The position numbers and the translations under genes are program-made. 64,000 bases of DNA from Chakrabartia godavariana (lineage in GTDB: Bacteria; Pseudomonadota; Alphaproteobacteria; Sphingomonadales; Sphingomonadaceae): NCBI GenBank assembly GCA_005518185.1, contig RKSN01000002.1, forward strand, positions 186,001 to 250,000, given 5' to 3'. Shown here piece after piece: positions 1-7,628 of this stretch; positions within the stretch are counted from its first letter, which is position 1, and every line of letters starts with the position of its first letter. The notes under the pieces are model-generated. The model saw only the letters and a program-made list of their open reading frames with translations, made no database searches and was not told the DNA's origin.

Positions 1-111
1 GGCCAGCCCGATGACATTGCCGCCGCCGTGACCTTCCTCGCCTCTGAAGACGGCGCGTGGGTCAACGGTCAGGTCTGGCACGTCAATGGCGGCGCGCAGA
101 TGCGCGACTGA
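1..111 (+). CDS. Short-chain dehydrogenase/reductase, C-terminal end only
   Basis: The reading frame is open from the first base and ends at TGA 109-111, giving 36 residues. They contain the typical SDR C-terminus: DDIAAAVTFLASEDGAWVNG followed by a VNGG segment, which is the usual 'LaSd.a.fvtGq.i.vdGG' tail of classical SDRs. The catalytic domain lies upstream of the window, so substrate and cofactor cannot be judged. It is followed almost directly by the MFS gene and is probably co-transcribed with it. Confidence 0.85.
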   Translation, partial: GQPDDIAAAVTFLASEDGAWVNGQVWHVNGGAQMRD

Positions 112-121
112 GGCCAGTCGG

Positions 122-1396
122 TTGACGACGCGCACCACCGACGCCGCACCCCGGCTGACCAACAAATGGGTGGTGCTCGTCATCCTGCTCGGGGTGGCGC
201 TGGTCAACTATGGCGACCGCTATCTGCTGGCGGGGCTGGTTGAGCCCATCAAGGCGGAGTTCGGTGTCTCCGACGGGTTCATGGGCCTGTTGATGGGGCC
301 CGCCTTTGCGCTCCTCTATTCGCTGCTGGCCATCCCCATTGCCCGCTACGCCGACCGCGCATCGCGCATCGCGATCCTGTGCACCGGCTGCGTGGTCTGG
401 AGCGTGTTCACGATCCTGTCGGGGCTGGCGACCGACCCTTGGATGCTGGCTCTCGCCCGCGTCGGCGTAGGCATTGGCGAAGCCTCGTTTCAGGCCCCTG
501 CCTATTCGATCCTCGCCGCCTATTTCGCTGCCGAACAGCGCGGCCGCGCCTTTGCGGTCATGACGCTCGCGGTCTATTTCGGCCAATATCTGGGCTATCG
601 CGCCGGCCCGGAGATCGCCGCGGCATCCAGCTGGCGCACCGCGTTCGAGGTTATGGGCTTCGTCGGGATCGGCCTTGCAGCCATTGCCTTCCTCGTCGTG
701 CGCGAACCGCCACGTCTCGATGCGCCCGGCGGACCGCCGCCCAGGCTCGCCCCGCTCTTCGGCCTGCTCTGGCAGGCGCGCAGCTTCCGCTGGATGGCGC
801 TCGGCATGGCCATGGGGACGTTGTCAGGCCTGACCTTCGGCATGTGGGGGCCCGCCCTGTTCGCGCGGGCCTATGGCCTGCCGATCACCGACGCGAACGC
901 TATTTTCGGGCTGGCCTTCGGGTTGCCGGGCCTCATCGGCACCATGCTGTTCGGCGTGCTGGCCGACCGGATGGCAAAGCGCGGGCCGCACTGGCTGCTA
1001 TACCTTGCCGCCGCCGCTGCCTGCGCCGCCACACTCATGATCCTCGCCGTGACATGGGCACCGACGATTTTCGTGGCCCAGCTGCTTGCCATTCCGTCGG
1101 GCCTGCTTGGCGGCGGATGGGCGGTCGGCATCATGTCGGCGCTGCAATATGTGCTGCCCGACCGCATCCGCGCGACCGGAACGGCGCTGGCGCTGCTGCT
1201 CATCAACCTGATCGGCTATGTGCTCGGGCCGCTGATCGCCGGCAATGTCAGCGATCTCGTCTCCGGCGATCCGGCATTCAGCCTGCGCGTCGGCCTCAGC
1301 GTCATCATCCCGACCGGGTTTCTGGGCGCGTACCTGATGTGGCGCGGCGCACGGTCGCTGGCCGGGGACAAGGTCAGGCTCGCCGAGGCGGCCTGA
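122..1396 (+). CDS. MFS transporter, Spinster-like
   Basis: This is an inner-membrane carrier of 424 residues with about 12 hydrophobic segments. The first helix carries NYGDRYLLAG and the loop after helix 2 has ARYADRASR, both typical of Spinster-type major facilitator proteins that are common in sphingomonad catabolic clusters. TTG 122 is chosen as start because GAGG at 110-113 lies 8 bases upstream. An in-frame ATG at 86 would overlap the preceding SDR by 26 bases and adds a non-conserved N-terminus. The likely role is uptake or export of a pathway substrate; the substrate is unknown. Confidence 0.85.
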   Translation: MTTRTTDAAPRLTNKWVVLVILLGVALVNYGDRYLLAGLVEPIKAEFGVSDGFMGLLMGPAFALLYSLLAIPIARYADRASRIAILCTGCVVWSVFTILSGLATDPWMLALARVGVGIGEASFQAPAYSILAAYFAAEQRGRAFAVMTLAVYFGQYLGYRAGPEIAAASSWRTAFEVMGFVGIGLAAIAFLVVREPPRLDAPGGPPPRLAPLFGLLWQARSFRWMALGMAMGTLSGLTFGMWGPALFARAYGLPITDANAIFGLAFGLPGLIGTMLFGVLADRMAKRGPHWLLYLAAAAACAATLMILAVTWAPTIFVAQLLAIPSGLLGGGWAVGIMSALQYVLPDRIRATGTALALLLINLIGYVLGPLIAGNVSDLVSGDPAFSLRVGLSVIIPTGFLGAYLMWRGARSLAGDKVRLAEAA

Positions 1397-1405
1397 CCCC
1401 TTTCC

Positions 1406-2194
1406 TTATGCGTGCGGATTGGTCGGCGCGCCCGGCATGGCCATGTAATAATGACCGGCGTTGAGGCCGCCATCGACCGACAATTCGGTGCCCATGCAAT
1501 ATTGCGCGTCATCCGATGCCAGATAGGCCGCAGCCGCACCAATGTCCGAAGGACTTCCCGAACGCTGGGCCGGATAGATCCAATAGCCCTTGTCATACTG
1601 CTCGCGCGGGATGTTGGTCGGGTTGGCAAGCGGCGTCAGGATGCCGCCCGGATGGATGGAGTTGACGCGGATCTTGCGCGGCCCAAGCTCCAGCGCCAGC
1701 GCCTTGGTGAAGCCACGCACCCCGAACTTGGACGCGCAGTAGACGGTGAGCGAGTTGGCGCCCGAAATGCCGTCTGCCGAACTCATGTTGATAATGCTGC
1801 CGCCGCCTGCGCGTTCCAGCGCCGGGATCGCCGCCTGACAGCCAAACATGACACCCATCAGGTTGACCTCGATGATGCGGCGCATATCGGCCTCGGTCAG
1901 GTCATCGAGACGCTTGAAGGCAATGACACCGGCATTGTTCACCAGGCAGTCGAGCCGGCCGAACTTGGCCTCGACGGCGGCGATGGCGTCGCCCCAGCCC
2001 GACAGCGAGGTGACATCCTGATGCAGAAAGGCGGCGGCATCGCCCAGTTCGGCTGCCAAAGCCGCACCATCCGCATCGAGCACGTCGGAAATCATCACGC
2101 GGGCGCCTTCCTCGACGAAGCGGCGGACAATCCCTTCGCCAATGCCGCGCGCGCCACCGGTCACCAATGCGACCTTGCCGTCCAGTCTCTTCAT
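1406..2194 (-). CDS. Short-chain dehydrogenase/reductase (classical SDR)
   Basis: This 262-residue NAD(P)-dependent oxidoreductase has the Rossmann motif TGGARGIG near residue 12, the NNAG motif, a catalytic Ser in NMSSADG, and the YCASK catalytic Tyr/Lys. The C-terminus has the DGG tail. The start at 2194 follows an AGGAGAG ribosome site; longer upstream frames add a non-conserved leader. It converges on the MFS gene and diverges from the SDR at 2307, sharing a 112-base control region. It probably oxidises a hydroxyl or reduces a ketone on the pathway substrate; specificity is unknown. Confidence 0.9.
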   Translation of the reverse strand: MKRLDGKVALVTGGARGIGEGIVRRFVEEGARVMISDVLDADGAALAAELGDAAAFLHQDVTSLSGWGDAIAAVEAKFGRLDCLVNNAGVIAFKRLDDLTEADMRRIIEVNLMGVMFGCQAAIPALERAGGGSIINMSSADGISGANSLTVYCASKFGVRGFTKALALELGPRKIRVNSIHPGGILTPLANPTNIPREQYDKGYWIYPAQRSGSPSDIGAAAAYLASDDAQYCMGTELSVDGGLNAGHYYMAMPGAPTNPHA

Positions 2195-2238
2195 CGAATC
2201 TCTCCTGCCCTGTTGTTTCCCATTGAATAAGCGCTGGA

Positions 2239-2260
2239 TTTGCCCTTCACAATGCGCAAT
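2239..2260. promoter_or_regulatory. Candidate operator, TTTGC/GCGCAA dyad
   Basis: In the divergent region between two SDR genes, TTTGCCCTT and ATGCGCAAT face each other around CAC. This closely matches the perfect dyad at 7463-7485, where the arms are TTTGCGCAT and ATGCGCAAA around CACAA. The central CACA is shared. It is likely a binding site of a common regulator, perhaps the Lrp/AsnC pair at 5263-6230. Confidence 0.5.
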
Positions 2261-2284
2261 CATGAAATGAACAGGCGCGATCAT
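2254..2284. promoter_or_regulatory. Tandem direct repeat GCGCRATCAT
   Basis: GCGCAATCAT (2254-2263) and GCGCGATCAT (2275-2284) are 21 bases apart, which is two helical turns. They lie just upstream of the SDR start at 2307 and overlap the dyad at 2239-2260. Such phasing is what regulators binding one DNA face need; no regulator is assigned. Confidence 0.35.
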
Positions 2285-2306
2285 TATGAAACGCGAAGGA
2301 GAGAGG

Positions 2307-3074
2307 ATGTCTGACAACGCACTTTTCCCGAAAGGGGCGGCCCTTGTGCTCGGCGCGAGCGGCGGCATTGGCGGAAAGGTCGCACAGGTCCTCTCGGGCG
2401 ACGGGGCCGATGTGGCGCTGGTCTACAACAGAAAGGCGGATGCAGCGGAGGCTGTGGCGAAAGCCTGCACCAGCCGCGCGACAACACACTGCTGCGACAT
2501 CACCGATGCCGCAAGCGTCGCCGCGCTGATCGAGGACGTGGTGCAGGCGCATGGCCGCATCCACACGCTCGTCTGGGCGGCCGGGCCGCTTGTCGAACAG
2601 CATCTGCTGTCGGAAACGCCGATGGAGGCCTGGCGCCGCGCGTTCGAGGTGGAGGTGCACGGTCTGTTCGGGCTTGTCTCCGCCCTCCTCCCCCATATGC
2701 GGGCGCAGGGTGGCGGCTCCATCGTTCACCTCGGCTCAGCCGGGCATCTGCGCTGGCCGGACCGCGACGGGCTTTCCGTGGCGCCCAAGGCCGCCAATGA
2801 AAGCTGGCTGAAGGGTATTGCGCGCGAAGAGGGCCGCCATTGCATCCGCGCCAACTCCGTTCTCGTCGGCGTCATCGATGCGGGCATGTTCCACGAACTT
2901 TCGGCCAAGGGCGCCTTCCCGCCGGGCTGGGTCGAAGAGACGCAGAAGATGCTGTCCGTCAAACGCTGGGGACAGCCCGAAGAAATCGGCTATGCCGTCA
3001 GCTGGCTCGCCTCCGCGCGCGCCGCCTATGTGACCGGGCAGCAGATCAATGTGTCCGGCGGCTTCGGCATCTGA
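2307..3074 (+). CDS. SDR-family protein lacking the catalytic tyrosine
   Basis: This is a 255-residue protein with an SDR fold: LGASGGIG nucleotide loop at residues 15-22, a WAAG in place of NNAG, and a C-terminal VSGG tail. In the YxxxK catalytic motif the tyrosine is replaced: the sequence reads S157-V-A-P-K161, with the lysine kept. The Ser of HLGSAG is present. The enzyme is therefore either inactive as a classical reductase or uses another chemistry. The start at 2307 is set by AAGGAGAGAGG directly upstream. It heads the operon running to about 6230. Confidence 0.8.
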   Translation: MSDNALFPKGAALVLGASGGIGGKVAQVLSGDGADVALVYNRKADAAEAVAKACTSRATTHCCDITDAASVAALIEDVVQAHGRIHTLVWAAGPLVEQHLLSETPMEAWRRAFEVEVHGLFGLVSALLPHMRAQGGGSIVHLGSAGHLRWPDRDGLSVAPKAANESWLKGIAREEGRHCIRANSVLVGVIDAGMFHELSAKGAFPPGWVEETQKMLSVKRWGQPEEIGYAVSWLASARAAYVTGQQINVSGGFGI

Positions 3075-3093
3075 TTTCAGGAGAGAGAACGAC

Positions 3094-4026
3094 ATGACCA
3101 TCAACCCCGCCCTCGCCCCTATTCTTGAGGCCTTTGCCGAATTCGCGAAGACCGACTGGAGCCAGATGCCCGTCGATGTGGCACGCGCGATGATGGACAA
3201 CCCGCTGTCCGCCGGTGATCCGCTGCCCATGGCGCGTGTCGAGGACCTGTCGCTCGACCTGCCGGGCCGGACCATCAAGGCGCGCCTTTACGTTCCGACC
3301 GACGCCGGGGCGACGCCGCCCGTGGTCATGTATTTCCACGGCGGCGGCTGGGTGCTCGGCAATCTGGAAACGCATGACGGCACCTGCCGCGAGATCGCCC
3401 GGGCGAGCAGCGCGGCCGTGATCTCGGTCGATTACCGCCTCGCCCCCGAAGCGCGTTATCCGGCGGCGGCCGAGGACTGCTATGACGCCTGCATCTGGGC
3501 GGGGGCGCATGCCGGAGACCTGGGCATCGATGCGACGCGGATGGCGGTGGCCGGGGACAGCGCGGGCGGCAATCTCGCCGCCGCCGTCTCGCTGATGGCG
3601 CGCGATAGGGGCGGCCCTGCCCTGCGTCACCAGCTCCTTATCTACCCCGTCACCGACGCTGACTTTGAAACCGTGTCCTATGGCGACAATGGCGGTGGCG
3701 AATATTTCCTGTCGACGGGCGCCATGAAGTGGTTCTGGTCGCATTATCTGGGCGAGACCAACCCGGTTGATGCCGCGCTGGCGCGCGTGCTCCACACCGA
3801 GAACCTGTCGGGCCTGCCCGCAGCCACGGTCGTGACCGCACAATATGACCCACTGAAGGATGAAGGCGATGCCTATGCCAAAAGGCTGGCACAGGCCGGA
3901 GTCCCGACCGACCATCAGGTCGCCGACGGCATGATCCATGGCTTTTTCGGCATGACGCCGGCCGTGCCCGACGCGCTCAAATGGGTCGACCATGCGGGCG
4001 CGAACCTCAAAAAGGCACTCGCCTGA
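3094..4026 (+). CDS. Alpha/beta hydrolase, HSL-type esterase (family IV)
   Basis: This 310-residue esterase has all hallmarks of the hormone-sensitive-lipase family: HGGGW oxyanion motif (about residues 84-88), GDSAGGN nucleophile elbow (about 153-159), an acidic residue in QYDPLKDEG and the catalytic His in MIHGFFGM. It would hydrolyse a carboxylic ester or lactone in the cytoplasm, as there is no signal peptide. The start at 3094 follows CAGGAGAGAG. The stop overlaps the next start (TGATG), so it is translationally coupled to the NTF2-like gene. Confidence 0.92.
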   Translation: MTINPALAPILEAFAEFAKTDWSQMPVDVARAMMDNPLSAGDPLPMARVEDLSLDLPGRTIKARLYVPTDAGATPPVVMYFHGGGWVLGNLETHDGTCREIARASSAAVISVDYRLAPEARYPAAAEDCYDACIWAGAHAGDLGIDATRMAVAGDSAGGNLAAAVSLMARDRGGPALRHQLLIYPVTDADFETVSYGDNGGGEYFLSTGAMKWFWSHYLGETNPVDAALARVLHTENLSGLPAATVVTAQYDPLKDEGDAYAKRLAQAGVPTDHQVADGMIHGFFGMTPAVPDALKWVDHAGANLKKALA

Positions 4027-4493
4027 TGCCCGCCTGGACCGCGCCGCAGGATGTCCATGATCTGGCCTTCCGCTATGCGCAGGCTGTGGACCGGCGCGAT
4101 GCGGGCAAGCTGCTGTCGGTCTTCACGGCGGACGGCGCGGTCATGGGCTATGGCGAAAACCCGATCAGCTTTCGCGGTGAAGCAGGCCTGCGCGACATGA
4201 CGGACAAGCTCTCTGCCTTCCGTATGACGATGCACAATGTCTTCAACCAGACCTTTGAGATGGATGCAGACGGAAAGCTGACCGGAGAGACTTACTGCAT
4301 CGCCAGCCACATCCTGCCCGGCGAGAGCTGGCGGGTCATGGACATGGCCATCCGCTACCACAATTCGTATCGGCAAGAGAACGGCGGCTGGCGCTTTTTT
4401 GAACGCAGGCTTGAGGTGCTCTGGGTTGAGACACGCGCAGTGTCGCCCTTTGTGCCGAGCATGATGAAAGAAGATCTGGGAGATTTCGTGTGA
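4026..4493 (+). CDS. SnoaL/NTF2-like protein
   Basis: This 155-residue protein has the small conical alpha+beta fold of the SnoaL/NTF2 superfamily, with an N-terminal 'AFRYAQAVDRRDAGKLLSVF' helix pair and an acidic 'TADGAV' strand typical of polyketide cyclase, dehydratase and isomerase relatives. The family includes steroid isomerase and bile-acid dehydratase types, but family membership alone does not fix the reaction. It sits between an esterase and an SDR with overlapping ends on both sides, so it probably acts on the same intermediate series. Confidence 0.75.
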   Translation: MPAWTAPQDVHDLAFRYAQAVDRRDAGKLLSVFTADGAVMGYGENPISFRGEAGLRDMTDKLSAFRMTMHNVFNQTFEMDADGKLTGETYCIASHILPGESWRVMDMAIRYHNSYRQENGGWRFFERRLEVLWVETRAVSPFVPSMMKEDLGDFV

Positions 4494-5233
4494 CGGGCAG
4501 GCTGGAAGACAAGGTCATCCTCATCACCGGGGCGGCGTCGGGCATCGGCAAGGCAACGGCGGAAGCGGTGCGCGCCGAAGGCGGTGTCGTGGCCGCGGCC
4601 GATATCGGCCCAGTCGAGGTCCTGGGCAATCGCGATACGAGCTACAGCCTCGACGTGACCGATGAGGCGGCGACCCGGCAGGTCGTCGAAGCCGTCGTCA
4701 AACATTATGGCCGGATCGATGGTCTCATGACCTGCGCCGGCATCTCGATCGCCGGAACGGTGACGCACTTCGACCTTGCGGAGTGGAACCGCGCGCTCGC
4801 CGTCAATCTGACGGGCACGATGCTTTCCATCCGCGCCGCCATGCCGCACATGACCGCCGCCGGGCGCGGGTCGATCGTCACGGTTTCCAGCATTTACGGG
4901 ATGACGGGATGTCAGGGGAACACGCCCTATAACGTCACCAAGGGCGCCGTGCTCCAGCTCACCCGCAGCCTCGCCGCCGATTATGGCGCAAGCGGCGTGC
5001 GCGTGAATGCGGTCAGCCCGGGCTTCATCGAAACGCCGATGACGGAGATGCTGCAGCATGAAAGCCCGGTCCGTTCGGCCTTCATCAACATGCATCTGCT
5101 GAAGCGGCCGGGCCGTCCGGAAGAGGTCGCCAAAGTGGCCGCGTTTCTCCTGTCAGATGAGGCGTCGTTCGTTACGGGAGCAAACATTCCTGTTGACGGG
5201 GGCTTTTCTGCCGCGCAGGTCATCCTGCCTTGA
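4490..5233 (+). CDS. Short-chain dehydrogenase/reductase
   Basis: A complete classical SDR of 247 residues: TGAASGIG at residues 12-19, a catalytic Ser in VSSIYG and an intact YNVTK motif, with the VDGG tail near the end. It starts with GTG at 4490, four bases inside the preceding gene (GTGA overlap), so translation is coupled. It is likely an NAD(P)-dependent alcohol or ketone oxidoreductase of the region 1 pathway. Confidence 0.92.
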   Translation: MTGRLEDKVILITGAASGIGKATAEAVRAEGGVVAAADIGPVEVLGNRDTSYSLDVTDEAATRQVVEAVVKHYGRIDGLMTCAGISIAGTVTHFDLAEWNRALAVNLTGTMLSIRAAMPHMTAAGRGSIVTVSSIYGMTGCQGNTPYNVTKGAVLQLTRSLAADYGASGVRVNAVSPGFIETPMTEMLQHESPVRSAFINMHLLKRPGRPEEVAKVAAFLLSDEASFVTGANIPVDGGFSAAQVILP

Positions 5234-5262
5234 ATGGCCTACAGGGAAGCCGGATCGGGACT

Positions 5263-5742
5263 ATGACGTCAGATTTCGTGGTCGATGATATCGACCGCAG
5301 CATTGTCGAACAGCTGCGCATGAACGGGCGCGCGACCAACCAGCAAATCGCGGATCGGCTGGGCCTGACGGCCACCACTGTCTCGTCGCGCATCCGCCGC
5401 ATGGAAGACGCGAACCAGCTGCGCGTCGTCGCCGTCTCCGACTTTTCGGCGCACGGCTATAACGTCCTGATGGAAGTCGCGATCGAGGTGGACGGGCGTG
5501 CCGCGTCCGACGTCGCCGCCGATCTCGCCAAATTCCCCGAAGTGTTCGCCGCCCATGTAGTGACCGGCCGCTATGACATCGACCTGCTCGTCGTCCTGCG
5601 CGATTTCGAAGAGCTGCCCGGCCTGCTGCTCGACAAGTTCAGCCAGGTTGCCGGTATCCGCTCGATGATGCCCACCATCGCCGTCGATGTGATCAAGTAC
5701 AAGTTCGACGTGGCACCGATTGAAGAACAGGGACCGCAATGA
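5263..5742 (+). CDS. Lrp/AsnC-family transcriptional regulator (first of a pair)
   Basis: This 159-residue protein has an N-terminal winged-helix DNA-binding domain (about residues 5-60, 'DRSIVEQLRMNGRATNQQIA' being the AsnC-type helix-turn-helix) and a C-terminal RAM ligand and oligomerisation domain. ATG 5263 is preferred; an in-frame TTG at 5230 would overlap the SDR. The gene overlaps a second Lrp/AsnC gene by four bases, suggesting the two products are made together and may form mixed oligomers. They probably control the surrounding operons through the TTTGCG/CGCAAA sites. Confidence 0.9.
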   Translation: MTSDFVVDDIDRSIVEQLRMNGRATNQQIADRLGLTATTVSSRIRRMEDANQLRVVAVSDFSAHGYNVLMEVAIEVDGRAASDVAADLAKFPEVFAAHVVTGRYDIDLLVVLRDFEELPGLLLDKFSQVAGIRSMMPTIAVDVIKYKFDVAPIEEQGPQ

Positions 5743-6230
5743 CCACGCCCCAGCTTGACGATCTCGACCGGCAACTGATCAACATCCTGTCGCAGGATGC
5801 CCGCGTCTCCAACCGGAAGATCGCGGCCGATCTCGGCGTGACCGAAGGCACCGTGCGCGGCCGCATCAAGCGCCTGCAGCAGGACGGCCTGATCGCGTTC
5901 ACTGCCATCACCGGCTTCAGCCTGAGCAACCACGCCAAGCTCGCCTTTATCGGCGTGCAGGCCGAAGTCGGCAGCGTGCGCGAGGTTGCCCGCCAGATCG
6001 CCGAAATCCCGCTCGTGACCGGCGTGATGATCACGATGGGTCAGTTCAACATTCTTGCCATCTGCGTCTTTGACGAGCTCGAAAATCTCGTGGAACAGGC
6101 ATCGGACCGTATCCTGTCGATCACCGGCGTGCATCACGTCGAAACGTCGATCGCGGTCAAGACGCTGAAGTACAATCCCCGTGTGGTGCGCATCACCGAG
6201 AAGGATCACGCCATCGAGAATGGCGACTGA
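5739..6230 (+). CDS. Lrp/AsnC-family transcriptional regulator (second of a pair)
   Basis: A 163-residue homologue of the preceding gene with the same layout: helix-turn-helix ('LDRQLINILSQDARVSNRKI' start), then the RAM domain ('VTGVMITMGQFNILAICVFD'). It begins with ATGA overlapping the upstream stop. The two proteins are clearly diverged from each other, so this is an old duplication with probably distinct ligands or sites rather than a recent copy. Its 3' side faces the control region of the Rieske gene at 6369. Confidence 0.9.
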   Translation: MTTPQLDDLDRQLINILSQDARVSNRKIAADLGVTEGTVRGRIKRLQQDGLIAFTAITGFSLSNHAKLAFIGVQAEVGSVREVARQIAEIPLVTGVMITMGQFNILAICVFDELENLVEQASDRILSITGVHHVETSIAVKTLKYNPRVVRITEKDHAIENGD

Positions 6231-6238
6231 CCCTTTTC

Positions 6239-6300
6239 GCGTAAATCGATGCGCATTTTTTTACGCAAAGATTGCCTTCATCCGACATTTTTAGCGCAAA
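6239..6300. promoter_or_regulatory. Candidate operator cluster upstream of the KshA-like Rieske gene
   Basis: The 138-base gap 6231-6368 holds GCGTAAA (6239-6245) facing TTTACGC (6260-6266), an ATGCGCA half-site between them (6249-6255), and a further GCGCAAA at 6294-6300. These half-sites match those at 2239, 7463 and 11212. A strong GAGGGAGA ribosome site precedes the start at 6369. Confidence 0.5.
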
Positions 6301-6368
6301 CACAAAAGAGGCATTGCACCAGACCTACGTTTTAGAGTATTTCCCCCTCAGCGAGATGAGGGAGAAGG

Positions 6369-7451
6369 ATGATGGCAAAGACCGCCGACTACAGCTTGGG
6401 TGAATTCACCTACCCGCGCGGCTGGTTCATGGTGGCAACCTCGGACGAAGTGACGACCACGCCCATCGGCGTGCGCTACTTCGGTGAGGAGCTCGTCCTC
6501 TATCGCGGCGGATCGGGCCGCGTCTTCCTGATCGAAGCCTTCTGCCCGCACATGGGTACGCATCTGGCCAAGAACACCTCTTCCTATGTCGTCGTCGACA
6601 AGGAACATGTCGAGGGCGACAATATCCGCTGCCCCTATCATGGCTGGCGCTTCGGCCCCGACGGCCGCTGCAACGACATTCCCTATTCGCCGGCCCCGAT
6701 CCCAAAGGCCGCCTGCCTGAAGAGCATGAAGGTGGTCGAACGCGCGGGCTGCATCTGGACCTGGTACGACGCCGAAGGTGGCGAGCCGGATTATGACCTG
6801 CCCGCGTTCGAACAGTGGGACCAGCCCAGCTGGGTGAACTGGTCGGTCGAACCGCTCGGCGAACTGGCCTGCCATCCGCAGGAAGTCGTCGACAACATGA
6901 CCGACAAGGGCCACCTCCAGCCGGTTCACGGCTCGATCGACATGGTCAAGTTCGAGAATGAGTTCAACAACCATGTCTGCCGCCAGATCCTGACCGCAGG
7001 GCACAAGACGCTCGCCGGCGACGGCGCCGAGCCGATGACCAACGACACCTGGTATACCGGCCCCGGCATCCTGCAGTCGGTGATGATCGGCGAATATCCG
7101 TCGCACATGCTGATCGCGCACACACCGGTCGACGATGGCGTGATCAAGGTTTGGTACGGCCTGTTCGTCAAGGTGAAGAACGACACCCCGACCGCCGCCG
7201 ACATCGAGCTGGCCAAGGGCTATGAAAAGGCCGGGGTCATGGCCTTTGCGCAGGATTTCGAAATCTGGGCGAACAAGCGGCCGTGCATCAATCCAATGAT
7301 GGTCAAGGGCGACGGCCCGTTCGACAAGCTGCGCATCTGGTACAAGCAGTTCTACAATCCCCGCGCCCGCGCAGGTGATTTCCAGGCGCGCGTCAACGGG
7401 CACTATGTCACCCGCGGAACGCAGGAAGCGCCGTGGGATCAGGTGGCCTGA
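6369..7451 (+). CDS. Rieske non-heme iron oxygenase, KshA-like alpha subunit
   Basis: This 360-residue protein has a Rieske [2Fe-2S] site with C59, H61, C88 and H91 (CPHMGTH and CPYHGW). The mononuclear iron site is in DNMTDKGHLQPVHG (H-x4-H) and the third carboxylate ligand is probably in QDFEIWANKR. Length, the RGW start and the QDFEIW segment resemble 3-ketosteroid 9-alpha-hydroxylase oxygenase (KshA) and related monocomponent terminal oxygenases. It would insert oxygen into a hydrophobic ring substrate and needs a separate reductase, which is not nearby. ATG 6372 is an equally possible start. Confidence 0.88.
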   Translation: MMAKTADYSLGEFTYPRGWFMVATSDEVTTTPIGVRYFGEELVLYRGGSGRVFLIEAFCPHMGTHLAKNTSSYVVVDKEHVEGDNIRCPYHGWRFGPDGRCNDIPYSPAPIPKAACLKSMKVVERAGCIWTWYDAEGGEPDYDLPAFEQWDQPSWVNWSVEPLGELACHPQEVVDNMTDKGHLQPVHGSIDMVKFENEFNNHVCRQILTAGHKTLAGDGAEPMTNDTWYTGPGILQSVMIGEYPSHMLIAHTPVDDGVIKVWYGLFVKVKNDTPTAADIELAKGYEKAGVMAFAQDFEIWANKRPCINPMMVKGDGPFDKLRIWYKQFYNPRARAGDFQARVNGHYVTRGTQEAPWDQVA

Positions 7452-7462
7452 AATCCGTGACA

Positions 7463-7485
7463 TTTGCGCATCACAAATGCGCAAA
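7463..7485. promoter_or_regulatory. Perfect inverted repeat, candidate operator of the TonB-receptor gene
   Basis: TTTGCGCAT (7463-7471) and ATGCGCAAA (7477-7485) are perfect 9-base arms around CACAA. It lies in the 177-base region between the Rieske and receptor genes. It is the best copy of the motif also seen at 2239, 6239 and 11212. Its size and symmetry fit a dimeric winged-helix regulator. Confidence 0.6.
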
Positions 7486-7515
7486 ACGCGCTTACATGAA
7501 CATCGCTTTTGATTG

Positions 7516-7546
7516 ATGCGTAATTTGGATTGACATTTTCTACGCC
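7516..7546 (+). promoter_or_regulatory. Second half-site pair and possible -35 box before the receptor gene
   Basis: ATGCGTAA (7516-7523) and TACGCCA (7541-7547) form a looser copy of the operator and flank TTGACA at 7530-7535, which matches a -35 hexamer. No convincing -10 hexamer is seen at 17 bases. If TTGACA is used, a protein on the half-sites would block polymerase, suggesting repression. Confidence 0.35.
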
Positions 7547-7628
7547 ATTTGAGATTTCCACCTCGGTATAGAGAATCTTGGCTGGATGGACGGAAACGCC
7601 GCCATCACCAATGAGGGGAGGACCGAAG

